This document shows, piece after piece, positions 1-11,200 of a stretch of DNA of 64,000 bases (position 1 is the stretch's first letter; each line of letters starts with the position of its first letter). The notes beneath the pieces are model-generated. The model was not told the origin of the DNA. It searched no databases and saw only the letters and a program-made list of their open reading frames with translations. Position numbers and translations under genes: made by a program. Source of the stretch: Labia minor (Eukaryota > Arthropoda > Insecta > Dermaptera > Spongiphoridae); NCBI GenBank assembly GCA_963082975.1, contig OY720344.1:96911228-96975227 (forward strand). Reading direction: 5' to 3'.

Positions 1-417
1 TTTTCAAACAAATTTCCCATTAAATATGTGAATTTGTAAAATAAAGATGTTTAGATTATAATTTCAGTTTGTAAAAATTTTAATTCAATTTTCATAAATT
101 TTCAAACATTCTAATTAACTAATTATAACAATTTAAAACATTTAAAAATTATAATTTTAATTAATTTAAAAATTATTATACATATTACATTTTTTTTTAG
201 AAAGATTAATTAGTTTAGATTATAAATCAATGGACTGCGAGAAAGGAGTTCAATGAAGAAATGTTTTTCATGTTTTTTTTATTTGTGTTCTTAACTTTTA
301 TTAATAATATTAATAATATAATAAAAATAATATATGAAGAATCACAAAACTTTTATATAATAATTATATTATTATTTATTATTATTATAAACGTACTGAT
401 ATTGGAAAAATAATATA
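1..417. other. AT-rich gene-free stretch
   Basis: Very AT-rich sequence with short TAA/ATT runs. I see no coding region, RNA gene or recognisable repeat. It ends at a TA dinucleotide (416-417) that is the target site of the mariner remnant that follows. Confidence 0.6.
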
Positions 418-870
418 TGAGGTCTGTTCCAAAGAAAAGGTGTATTTTGCATTATATCTGAGAGGAATTACTTTGAAGGGGACAAAATGGATATTGATGA
501 ATAATGCACCAGCTTGTGAGAATTGATTGTTCGTGTTTGTTTGACCAAAAACAACACTGCAATCATGTTTCAACCACCGTATTCACCAGATTTGGTTCCC
601 TGCGACCTTTTTCTATTCCAAAAAGTGAAGAGACCAATGAAATTATTCATCAATATCCATTTTGTCCCCTTCAAAGTAATTCCTCTCAGATATAATGCAC
701 GTATGCCAGCGCTTCTTCCAATCGTGGAAGCACTTCTGAAATGCTCTTTTCGGTATGGCCATCAGCTTGTTTTTCGATTCCGACTTTTCAGTTGTCAAAA
801 ACAAACTCCTAATTCAAAATGGCTGATAATGTCAACCTATATGAGAAACATATGTGTACCAACATAACAA
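418..870. mobile_element. Scrambled mariner remnant
   Basis: A rearranged mariner of the same family as the copy at 41540-42356. A mariner end (GAGGTCTGTTCC...) follows TA at 416-417. It is joined directly to a 3'-proximal segment (446-505), then to a + strand piece of the transposase C-terminal region (residues like PPYSPDLVPCDLFLF). The 3'-proximal segment then appears again inverted (about 641-706), followed by inverted pieces of the deep 3' and 5' regions to about 870. So parts of the element lie in both orientations and no full reading frame survives. It stops where repeat family A begins, so the second terminal repeat is missing. The third catalytic Asp (PCD) is kept here, but the protein is only a fragment. 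Confidence 0.75.
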
Positions 871-879
871 AAAAAATTA

Positions 880-1455
880 GCTGGAGTGTCTCCACTCGAC
901 TATCTCGCAATTTGAATTGGATTAAAAAGCATAATATATTATATTTAAATTAAATTTAATTAATTATAAATTATAAATTAAAATTAATAAATTATATTTA
1001 TTAAATTAGTTTGGCTCTTTTTTGATGGAACCACGTCACGTCTTGGCGCTTGATTTGCAGTGTTAAAAAATTAATTCTGGTACTTTCAGCGATTCAATCA
1101 AGCTGAAATTCTATATATAGAAGTTTTATACAATTTTTAATCATGTGAAAAATAATCGAACATATATCTTTATTTTTACGGTCACTTTAGAGGAAAAAAG
1201 TCAAAACGTTGTAGGAAATGACCTTCTTCCTGTTGAGAGAAAACTACGAATTTTGAATAATGCCCATGTACCAAATTTCATGATTCTAGCTCCAACCGTT
1301 TTTGCGTAATCTTGTCTACATACACACATACACACACACAGACATTTTTCTCCACCTTAGTGAAAAGATTCATGAACCTTTAAAACGTATAAAAACATCA
1401 AAATCTCAACATCTAAAATTTTCGTGATCGCAATACAATATTTTCATGATCGACT
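880..1455 (+). repeat. Repeat family A, copy 1
   Basis: First of seven copies of a roughly 550-600 bp non-coding interspersed repeat. Shared landmarks in order: an A-run, then CTGGAGTGTCTCC, then GACTATCTCGCAA; a TTAATTAA-rich tract; CACGTCACGT...GGCGC; TTTCAGCGATTCAATCAAGC; a CA-rich tract (ACACACACAGACA); AACCTTxAAAACGTATAAAA; and AAAATTTTCGTGATCGCAATAC. This copy has lost the 3' terminal hairpin found in other copies. It directly abuts the broken mariner on its left. No conserved reading frame is seen, so it is probably a non-autonomous element. Confidence 0.8.
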
Positions 1456-2033
1456 ACTACCTTCAAGTAATGGTACATGTACCTCAGGTGGTATCTTATA
1501 CCTGACCTTGGTACTTACAGTTTATTTACTTTTATTTACGAAATGATTTTCATTTATTGTTACCTAAACTTTCTGTATTACCAACTTCAAAAAGTTTGAA
1601 CACTCCTACCGTAGTTCTAAACAATCAAATTGAAATACTTTAAAAATTAAAAAATGTATTCAAAATCATATTCAAATAATAATTGATAGATTTTTTTGTA
1701 TTTATTTTAAAATCAATAGATAAATATTAATATTATGTGGATAAAAATTACTTATTTTAAATATCTTTTAAATATAACATCTTCGAAAATTTTAATGTAT
1801 TTATTGTTTAAATGTCTATTGATTTATTATCGTAATTAAATTATAAATAATTTAACCATAATATTAATAATTATAATAATAATAATAATAAATATTATTG
1901 GCATTTAAAATTAAAAAAAAAATTATTTAATTATTGCTTTGATCTTTTTTTTTAAAATCAGTGATCATCGAATTGGATAAATGATAGTTTAAGTGAAGGA
2001 TATTGAAAAACCTGAAGGATTTCATAAAAATGA
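1456..2033. other. AT-rich gene-free stretch
   Basis: AT-rich spacer with an AAT microsatellite near 1870-1890. I see no gene or known repeat in it. Confidence 0.55.
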
Positions 2034-2400
2034 TCATTTATGGTGGATGCAAAAAATGGATGAATGCAGGAAGTTGTGATCATCTGGTGATAGCAAAAAG
2101 ATAAAGACCCCACTCTCAGGACTATAAAATGTTGGCGGAATGGACCGGTTTGCTTGGATCCGCGTTAAGACGTGTTGGGGTCGTGCAGGTGTCTGTGCAC
2201 GTAACCCAGTCTCTGTATATGTGTGACCCACAAACCAACTGGCCCCACTCTCTTGTGTGATCTTCATCCGCGACTGGACCGAGGCATTTCTCTGGAAATA
2301 ATCAACATTCCAGTGTTTTGTCTAGAATGCTATCTTGTCGATAGAAAGGTGACGATAGAATCAAGATGGGCAGTCCTGGCCTCGAATTAGTCCTGGTGCG
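2034..2400 (+). other. GC-richer island, possible first exon
   Basis: A sharp rise in GC inside very AT-rich DNA. Near its end an ATG at 2366 opens ten codons (MGSPGLELVL) and runs into GTGCGT, which could be a splice donor at 2396. That would suit a 5' untranslated region plus a tiny first coding exon on the + strand. I cannot find a matching second exon, and longer frames on either strand show no recognisable protein. Treat as a candidate only. Confidence 0.25.
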
Positions 2401-2920
2401 TTTTTAATTACCATCCCATTCGGTATTTATGTCATTGCATTCAAAACATTACGATGATATATTTTAAGGAAAAGAAAATCTCATATTTTTATTTTCTTTA
2501 TAGAAATTGTCAAATAGGATAATATTTTAACAATTATATTGTTATTAATTATTTAATAGTAATTTAATTTCTATAATGAAGAGGAGAAGAAAAATCAATT
2601 TAAGGCTACCCAGATCCCTATTACTAAAATGAGTAAAATATAGAAAAAAATTAACTAATTTGAATAATTGAAAAGCATAAAAAAACAATATTTCTTATTA
2701 TAAGTATATATCTATATATTTAAATGTAATAAATTCAATATTTTCAATTAAAATAAAATGGTATATTTAGGATAAAGATAAAAATTATAAATAAAAAAAA
2801 ATTTAGATTTTGTTTTTGTATTTCACTGAAATATGTGAATATTTGTTATTTCTTCTATTAATATCTATAAATCAATATAATTAGAATTATAAGAATTACT
2901 CATTATTTAATTGAATAAAT
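2401..2920. other. AT-rich gene-free stretch
   Basis: AT-rich, with no coding or repeat signal that I can support. Confidence 0.5.
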
Positions 2921-2943
2921 CTTATCTTATTATAGCAGCAAAA

Positions 2944-2984
<41 letters not shown>

Positions 2985-3491
2985 ATTTTTGATATATTAA
3001 ACCGCTTGAAGGACTTTTTTGAAATTTACACTATAAATAATTTTTATAAAGAAAACTCGATCTATATTAGGTTCAGCCTTGGGAAAAATCATCTTTATTA
3101 GTTTTTTCTTAATTTATAATAGAAATTCTAAAATTAAAAAATGACCCCTTCGAACGCGGACAGCGCTTCCTTAAATACAAAATATTTTAAATAAAATAAA
3201 ATTAAAAATATTTATTTTAATAATATTTTGTAATCAAGTTACGAAATATATATTATGTTATATCCACAGACCATACTTTTCTGTCTTTCAATGCATTAAG
3301 ACGTACGTTTAAGGACTTGTATGTTTTATGAATATTTTTTTTTAATTTATGTTCTTTTAAATTATTTGAAATTGTTTCATATATTTTATCGTTTATTTAT
3401 TTTAAATAATAATCGTAATCTTAAATATTCATATTTCATAAGGAATCATTTTTTTAAAGTACCGAGCGGCGACTCGGTGAACCAGGTACTT
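2921..3491 (+). repeat. Repeat family B, copy 1
   Basis: Begins around CTTATTATA(G/C)xAGCAAAAATTG and a TA microsatellite (2948-2980). It continues with GGGAAAAATCATCTT, TTAGTTTTTTCTTAATTTA and CAGCGCTTCCTTAAATAC, and ends in AAAGTACCGAG...CTCGGTGAACCAGGTACT. The end is a nested palindrome: ACCGAG pairs with CTCGGT, and outer AGTACC with GGTACT. The copy at 27401-27970 matches along its whole length. The second half is shared with family C. No coding capacity. Confidence 0.8.
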
Positions 3492-4242
3492 ATATAATAG
3501 ATGGCATAATAATAAATTATTCTTTAATTTTTAATTTAATTTTAAAATTTTTCAATACTAATTTTAGAAATTGGAGGGCTTTTGGAGGGCAATCACAATG
3601 AACTTTCTCAACTTACTGGTTGATTGTCCGACAATAGAGTATTTTGATTTTTTTCTAAAATAACTTTAAATTTCAAAATTAATTAAAACATTTCGAGCAA
3701 TGTTCACAATGAATTTATCAATTTCACTCCTTATAAGTATCTTCTCCAATTTCACCCAAAATTTTTTTTTTTAAAAAAAGAAAACATTTTCAGTATAAAT
3801 GTTTTACCATTTAGAGAAAATCAAAATATTTTGCTAAAAAAAAGAGAAAATACTCTCTCTCAAAGATCAATACTTGACAGTAATTCATTTTTCATAGTTT
3901 AATATGCTATTTCTTGTTTTTTGTTTTCTATTTTTTAGATATTTTCGATAATTTCCCTTCTAAAATGATTATTTACATATTTGACTCCTTTTTCCACCTG
4001 AAGAATAAATTCCTAATTTCTTAATAAAATTATAAATATTTTTTATATTGCTTTTCTTGGATTCTGTCATTCTTCGAAACCAAATCATAAGATTAATACA
4101 ATTTCAATGGAAAGTCTCATCAATAAATAATCATTAAAATTCATTATTATTATTTTTTAATTTTAATGCAAATTAAAAATTCAAAAATATTATATTAATA
4201 AATAAGGTTATTAAATAGTTTAATATTATAACAAATATTTAT

Positions 4243-4407
4243 GAGGGTCCGGTATAGAGGGTTGCAAAATGGGCATTTGTCCAGGCCGACAAATCGGAAG
4301 TGGGCATTTTGGTTATCATTATTCATTGATGGTTATAAATGTAATAATTTTACTAATATAGGGGCAGAAATTTGTTCTATTGCCAGAGCACTGTAAATGC
4401 TAAAGCT
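4243..4407 (+). mobile_element. Degenerate hAT-like MITE
   Basis: Related to the element at 19214-19355. Both start AGGG(T/C)C...TAGA(A/G)GG, then TGGGCATTTGTCC, a GGCATTTTGxTTAT stretch, and end near CTGTAAATxCTAxAGC. Terminal repeats are eroded and no target duplication is clear. Non-coding. Confidence 0.5.
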
Positions 4408-6316
4408 ATATTTATAAATATTTTATAGGTTTGTAAATATATACATAATAATATTAATAATAATATTAACAACAAAAAAAGAATATGGTATATTAATAGA
4501 GGTTAGTGTCCTCCTTCCTAATGCAGATTATGAAAATCCACAATATTTTTTTAGAAGCAAAATTACATTGAAGAAAACAAGATTTTTTGGAAACGTTGAA
4601 ATTGTACCAATAATTATTTCAGTCAAAAGAAAATCTTCAGTAATGCTAAATGAGAAAATTTAATTAAAGTTAAACCTTGTTTGTTTGGCCCAAGGGTACC
4701 TATGAGTTTGACACCCTTGATGTAGATGGATATTTATTAAAATCGGACTAGCCTTTTTGTTTATCGTACAAAATATTCCTGTAGAGATTCAATATTCTTG
4801 ATATTCTTGATACAAAATACCCAGAAGGTAAAGTTAAATAATGAATTTTTTCAAGCACCAAGAGACTAATAACATAATAATACCGTCAGAAACTAATAAT
4901 AATAAATTTAATAAAATATTATTAATCAATATCTTGATATTAGATAAAATTCTAAGACAGTTTGTTAATCTTAATGGAATTTTTAAATGGTACAGATGGA
5001 AATTTAGAGTAGCATTTGGATCCTGGGACTAAAATTGTATTTCAATCTAATTTAATTTTCCCTAAGGTGTTTGCAAAATAAGTTTTGTATTCCCTTAGGT
5101 AAAATTTAATTAATTGCTTTAGGGTGTTTAATTAATCAGGAGGTGATCTAGTTGAACGAGATGCACTGTGAGATCTGAGGAGCAGACATTTCCGTACATA
5201 CTCCCCCCCCCCACCTCCCCTCCATCATGTTCTATCTGTTTCTCTTTGAAGATTTATCATTATGCCTTCTGGTTCTCTTGGTCATTAAATCAATAGAATT
5301 GATATTGTCCTGGCGACCTCATTATATCATTAGCCTGAAGGCACCATCCATCCTTTCAAGAAAATCCTTCCAGAGATTTTATGTATGTAGGAAAGTCTCT
5401 CTCACTCTCTTTATCTCTTTTAGGAATAAATATTTTATTAATATTTTAATTGAACATAATTAACCTGACATTTGTACTAATTTTATATTGAAATTTTTAT
5501 ATAATAGCTAAATTTCAACTTCTATTATTCTTAATTTTTGAAACTGAGAAAGATAAGACTAAAATGGTGTCACTCATTAATCATAAATCTTATATTTTGT
5601 ATTAATTTTTATATGAATATAGATCTATATTCAATGGGGCACAGCCAAACAAGCAGTAAATTGATAAATACTTTGTTATTTCAATAAACCAGTCACTAGA
5701 ATAAGAATAACATTAAATAAATAATCAATAACAAACCATATAAAATATTAAAAACAACTAGAATAATATTTATTAAATAAATTCCCACAATCCAAAAACA
5801 TTTTATATCGTTCATTGGAGGATAATTAAAAGCTTTTAATTCAATTAAACTTATAAGAAGGAGTTTAATGATGATAATGAATATAAAAATAAAGAATTTT
5901 ATTAGTTATAGATTGATTGGATTTCATTCAGATATCATCCAATGATTCTGATTATGTTTATTGCCACTTAAATGTAAAATAAAAAAATAAATAAATTGGG
6001 CAATAAAATTGGGGAAAAAATATTTCTTTCGATCACTTAAAAAAGCATTAAATGATATTACTTAATTTTATTTTCCATTCAATTTTATGTAATTTAATTT
6101 AATTAATTATTATTATTTACTACGTATTTTAGGAAATGCATAAAAAACGAAATTTAAAAAATAGATATCTATACCTATATTTATAATTTTATTCGGGTTA
6201 ACACATAATTCTTTTAAAAATTATGTTAAAGTTAATCATATTCCAACGAAATTGATCTTTTTAAGAAAATTCGCTCTTTATTTTAAACATTTATTAAACT
6301 TTTTATATCTTTTAAC

Positions 6317-6390
6317 CAGGGCCGCCCTAACCACAGGGCTAATTGGGCTATAGCCCTAGGGCGCAAGCCTTCTGGGGGCGGCATTTTTTA
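6317..6390 (+). mobile_element. hAT-like MITE end fragment
   Basis: A GC-rich block starting AGGGCCGCCCTAA and containing GGGCGCAAGCC...GGGGGCGGCAT. It resembles the left end of the intact element at 21546-21862 (CAGGGCCGTTCC...CGGCAAGCC...GGGGCGGC). The matching right end is not found. Confidence 0.4.
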
Positions 6391-7622
6391 TTGGTTTATA
6401 TATTTTTACTAACCATTCTGTGTAATTTCTTATGAAAAGGGGCAGTTTACAGTTTCATTTACTATTATATATTCATAAATTGAAATTGTTTTTTAAAATA
6501 TAGATGATAGAGTAAAAATTTTTAATCAACAAAAATTTCTAAATTGTGTTTATAATTTTTTTTTAAATTCAATTTTATACAATTTTGTTAATGCGTGCTT
6601 CTTTCGAGATATGGCTCTCCAATTGCATCCGCAAATATTAATTATATTATTATTTTTAGAAAAAAAAACTCAAAATATTTTATTGTAAAAAAAATATTAT
6701 TTACCGCAAAGAAGATAAAAACAGAGTATATTATACTTATTTTAAATTAAGAATAAAATTTATATACCTAATCTTATTCAATTACCATAATATCGGTAAA
6801 ACAATGTTAGCTCTTTAAAAACTTGGAAAATTTTTAAATTGCAACTTTTGGCACTTCCGGTTCAAAAGGCTGCCGAAGATAGATAGAGAGCAGTATTCGC
6901 TCCTCAGTTCTATCACAGCAAACGATCAGCAGCCAATAGGTAGCAGCACTGTGTAGTTGATTCTCTCACTTATTGAGTGCTGCCCTCTGTATAACTCATT
7001 TACACAAAACTGATTCCATAGTTGATTCTCTACTGGATAATGCTGCTACCTAGCGTTTTATTCTTGAAATTGCTCTCCAACTGACCATATACTAACTCCA
7101 TAAAAATAAATAAATAACGACGTTAAATCGTAAAAGTAAGCTAGCAACCGGAACTTTTATCGTGATTAGACATTTATAGAATCTAATAAGAAAAGATTTA
7201 TAGTACATAAATTTTATCACAATTTTGTTTTTTAAATTCTCACCAAACGCTATGAAATCGATTGATTTGTTCCATTTTCAATTGTATTTACGACTGCGAT
7301 ATTTTTATTATTTCAACAGATGCATTGTCAAACTAGTTAAGAAAGTTGAAATAATCCTTATATGACTCGAGTTTATCCACTATATTGATATATAATTGAG
7401 AGGATCCTAGTCATTTTTTTAGAATTCTAATTTTTTTATATACAATATTTTGATCAACAAATATATAACATTCAAACTACTGAAATTATCCTGCTCGTTT
7501 AACACATTTTTTTCTTGAGAAAGCTCAAAATATTTTTTTATAAATTTTTAATTTTTAAAATCTTTGAAATAAAGTATTTTTTCATTTATTTTTTCAATTG
7601 TTTTAATTACTTTTTAAATTAG

Positions 7623-7655
<33 letters not shown>

Positions 7656-8254
7656 AGTTAACTATTAGGATTTGTCGCTTTATTATACTATAATAAAACA
7701 CTAAATCATAAATATTATATGAGGTATTTTATTAAAAACAATATTTTTACTATAACTGATAAATTATATACGATTGATGATTTATTTCATATAAATAAAT
7801 AGACGACTATATTTTATAATTTTATTAAATTTAATTAATGAGTCTAAATTAAATTATCAACTTATCAGAAATAGTTTCTAATTTAGTCTATAGATGGCAT
7901 CATGTTATAAAAGACTTTTGACTTTTGACACTAAACCACTTGTCATCTTTTATCTTAGTTTTTTAATGAGTGTAAATTAATAATTAGTAATAATTTAATA
8001 TATATTTCGTGCCATTTATGGTAATGAAATTTTTAAGCTCTTAGAATATCATTTTTTGTGGTTATAATTTTACAGTAGTATGCTATTTTAAAATTATATT
8101 GGAATATAAAAAAGTAAGAAACAAAATTTTTTATTGAATGATTAAATTCAAATTGATAAATGAGAATTAAGAAAAGCTTAATAAAAATATTTTTTATTTC
8201 TCATTTAATTAAGATTTAATGATTTCTTTGCTAGGTCCAGGAAAAACACCAAAT

Positions 8255-11200
8255 ATGGATCAATCAAATAATTTAATCCAAAAACCTTCAAAAAAACTTC
8301 CACTTTTAGTATGGACTGATGATGTAGTTCTTCCAGGAAGTTTAATGAAAATTCCACTAACTTCAACAAAAGAGTAATTATAAATTGGATACTATTAAAT
8401 TTAATTTTCTTATGTAAAGCTGCCAGACATGTTTATTTTAATAAGAGTTTATCATAAATAATTTTCTTTTATTTCCTGTGATGGTTGTCATTTCAAGTCA
8501 TTTCTTTTATTAGAATGATGAATTTCTAATAGTTCTGTTTATTTTAATAAGTTTCTAAAAGTAATTTTATTTAAAAAACATTTATATGTATTTTTCACTT
8601 TACAATATCTATTAATAACTTAATTTCTTAAGAGATTATATATTTAAAAAAAGATATAAATAATTATGTTACTTTTGCTTTCATGATTCCTTATTACCAA
8701 TAAATGTGAGACATACAAACTTAAACTAAAATAAATTAATTAAAATTAAAAAAAAAATTATTCATTAATGACTATTCACTGTTGAAAGAAGTGGAATTAT
8801 AGAATATTCAAAAATTTAATTTATTTTTACTACTAATAATTACTTTAATTATTTGTAACAATTACTATACATTATTTTTATATAAATTGTGATAATAATT
8901 ATAATTTGAAAAGAATCGATTGGTGGAATTATTTGAAATAAGTTTTTTTTAATTGTTTTTTCTTTTAGTATTGAAACACTAAAAAGTAAAATTTTAAAGA
9001 AAGATAATGAAGGACGTTCATTGTTAGGAATAATATACAAATCACCTGATAAGGAAGAAGAGGTAATATTATATTTTGTTATATTTTGAATTATGAAAAA
9101 AGATAAAAAATAGGTCATATTATTGTGGTTTATTTATTTATTTATTTTATTAGGTTAAAGATTCAATTGGTACACTTGTCCGGTTCCAAGGCGCTGAGAC
9201 TACTCCATATCGAGTTTCTCTCGTCGTTTATGGTCTTCGTCGCATTCGTGTGGAACAAATTATTCAAGTTAATCCTTATATAGTCGGTCATATTTCAGAA
9301 GTTGAAGGTCCTTCAAATGATTCCAGTCAGTATAATATCAATAAAATACAATTTTTATTAATTATTATCATTAGTTATTAGTTATTTTATTAGTTACACT
9401 TTATTTGCAAGATTTAATTAAGAATATATAATAAAATATAATTTATTTAATTAATTTCTAATACTATTTTCATTTTGATATAAATAAAATAAATTACAAA
9501 TTATTAATAATGTATTATTTGTTTTTATAGTTGATTCAAGTTTAATTCAAGCTTTATTTAAAAAAATTCTGAAATATCAAAAACTTTCTCATATTTCCTT
9601 TAATCTTCCTGAGGTATAATATATTATTATAATCTTAAATTTTATTTTTTGTCATTACTGTGTTTTATTATTAATACTTCTCTTTTTTTTAGAAAATTAA
9701 AGATAAAACAAAATTAGAACTTCTTATTGACGTTTTCTCTTCCATTTTACCAGCTTTAGCAACGTTTAGATTAAAAATTCTTAGCACTTTAGATCTCAAA
9801 GAACGATTAAAAATGTTAATTGATATGTTAGACCAACAGCAGCAAGGTTTGTTATGATTATAGATCTATAGAATGATAATTTACTAGTTATAATATTATT
9901 AAAAGCAATTGATTGTAATATATACATTTATATATTACTTAATTTTAATTGACAGGAGATTTTTAGTTTTTTTTTTATTAAAATGATTTATTATAAATGT
10001 ATGTTATCTATTTATGTCAATATTATGATTGTACTTTTCGACAATTTATCAAATATTTTTATATGAGCGGGGAAATTATTATAAGATTTCAAATAAAATA
10101 ATATTTTCATTTAAAACTTTATATGTATTATATTGCCTCATAAAGTAAAGATATTTAATAAAATAGGGTTGACTGGGCTTGTTTCATATTCATATTTTAT
10201 TTAAATAGTGTTCAATAACAAATTAAATTTATTTTTAATATACATTTTATTTTCAAATTAATTAAGACTAAAAATGTTTTCATGAATATTTATTTATCTG
10301 AATAATTTAATTGTTTTAATTATTATTTTCAGTAATTCATTTATTAAAAAATCCTGATCAATTACCTGAATTTAAACAATTACGTCCTGCAAAACTGTCG
10401 ATTGTTAAAAATTCAATGCATAGGTCTATAAGCGAAGAGGAAGAAAGCTGGATTCGAAGAATTAAGTACTACTATTTTACTATTATTATATAATTATATA
10501 TGCTAGAAATTTAAATTGATTTATATATATATACTCCTATAAATAACGGTAAAAGAAAGTTTTATTTACGAAATTAAAATATTCTCATTTTATTTTTATT
10601 ATAAGTTAACGATTATTTAGTTTAGTAATCACAATAATTCAGTAAGAAAAGTAAAGTATTTCTTTATCTAATCTTTTAAATAAATAAAATTACTAGTTAG
10701 AATTTATTTTGAATTATTTTTTTATTTTATACAATTTTTTTATTAATTGCTTTGATTAAATTAAATTAAATTAAACATTCATTTATTCGTCTAAAATTTT
10801 ATTTATTATTTTGACATCTTAAATTTTCTTAAACTAAAGTTTTCATAAAATTTTTTTCACTGCATACTAAATTTATTATTAATATTTACAAAACAAATAT
10901 ATTCGTTCACAAAGAAAATATTTTGAAAAATCATGTAAAGATAAATTTTAATTAATTTCAACATGCCTAAAGATGACACCAGAAAACGTAAAAAAACGTT
11001 GAATAAAAGTTTTAGAAATACAAAACGTAAAAGACAATCTTTATCTAAAACATCCAGATTGACCCCATCTACTTTAAGTAGCGATGAACATTTATTTATT
11101 AAAAAAACAATCAAAAAACCTAAAAATATCGCTAAACCCAAACGTAAATCAACTTATCATGAAGATACACCATTTCCAGTATTTGCCCGTAAACATCGCC

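Larger units (their letters stand above)
3492..8218. other. Long gene-free stretch upstream of LONP2
   Basis: Mostly AT-rich spacer. It holds two hAT-like fragments (4243-4407 and 6317-6390, listed separately), a C-run at about 5202-5212 and a TA microsatellite near 7621-7650. A moderately GC-richer patch at 6840-7060 has a perfect 12-bp inverted repeat (TAGGTAGCAGCA at 6937-6948, complement at 7041-7052). Short open frames such as 4841-5032 and 5227-5463 have no recognisable similarity and look accidental. The LONP2 promoter must lie in the last part, but I see no defining motif. Confidence 0.5.

Noticed and set aside
880-1455. Family A as a proven Helitron
   Set aside because: It starts with TC and has a 3' hairpin, but no CTRR terminus or AT insertion pattern could be shown; kept as an unclassified repeat.
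2948-2980. A CRISPR-like or satellite array at TA-rich repeats
   Set aside because: Simple TA microsatellites; no spaced repeat units, and this is an animal nuclear genome.
5227-5463. 78-codon + frame rich in Leu, Ile and Phe
   Set aside because: No recognisable similarity and AT-rich low-complexity codons; likely chance.
8849-9118. - strand open frame of 89 codons across LONP2 exon 2
   Set aside because: It is the complement of a LONP2 exon plus AT-rich intron; low-complexity Ile/Tyr-rich product.
10857-11141. - strand open frame of 94 codons
   Set aside because: Shadow of the nested 240-codon gene; its hydrophobic look comes from reading Lys codons backwards.
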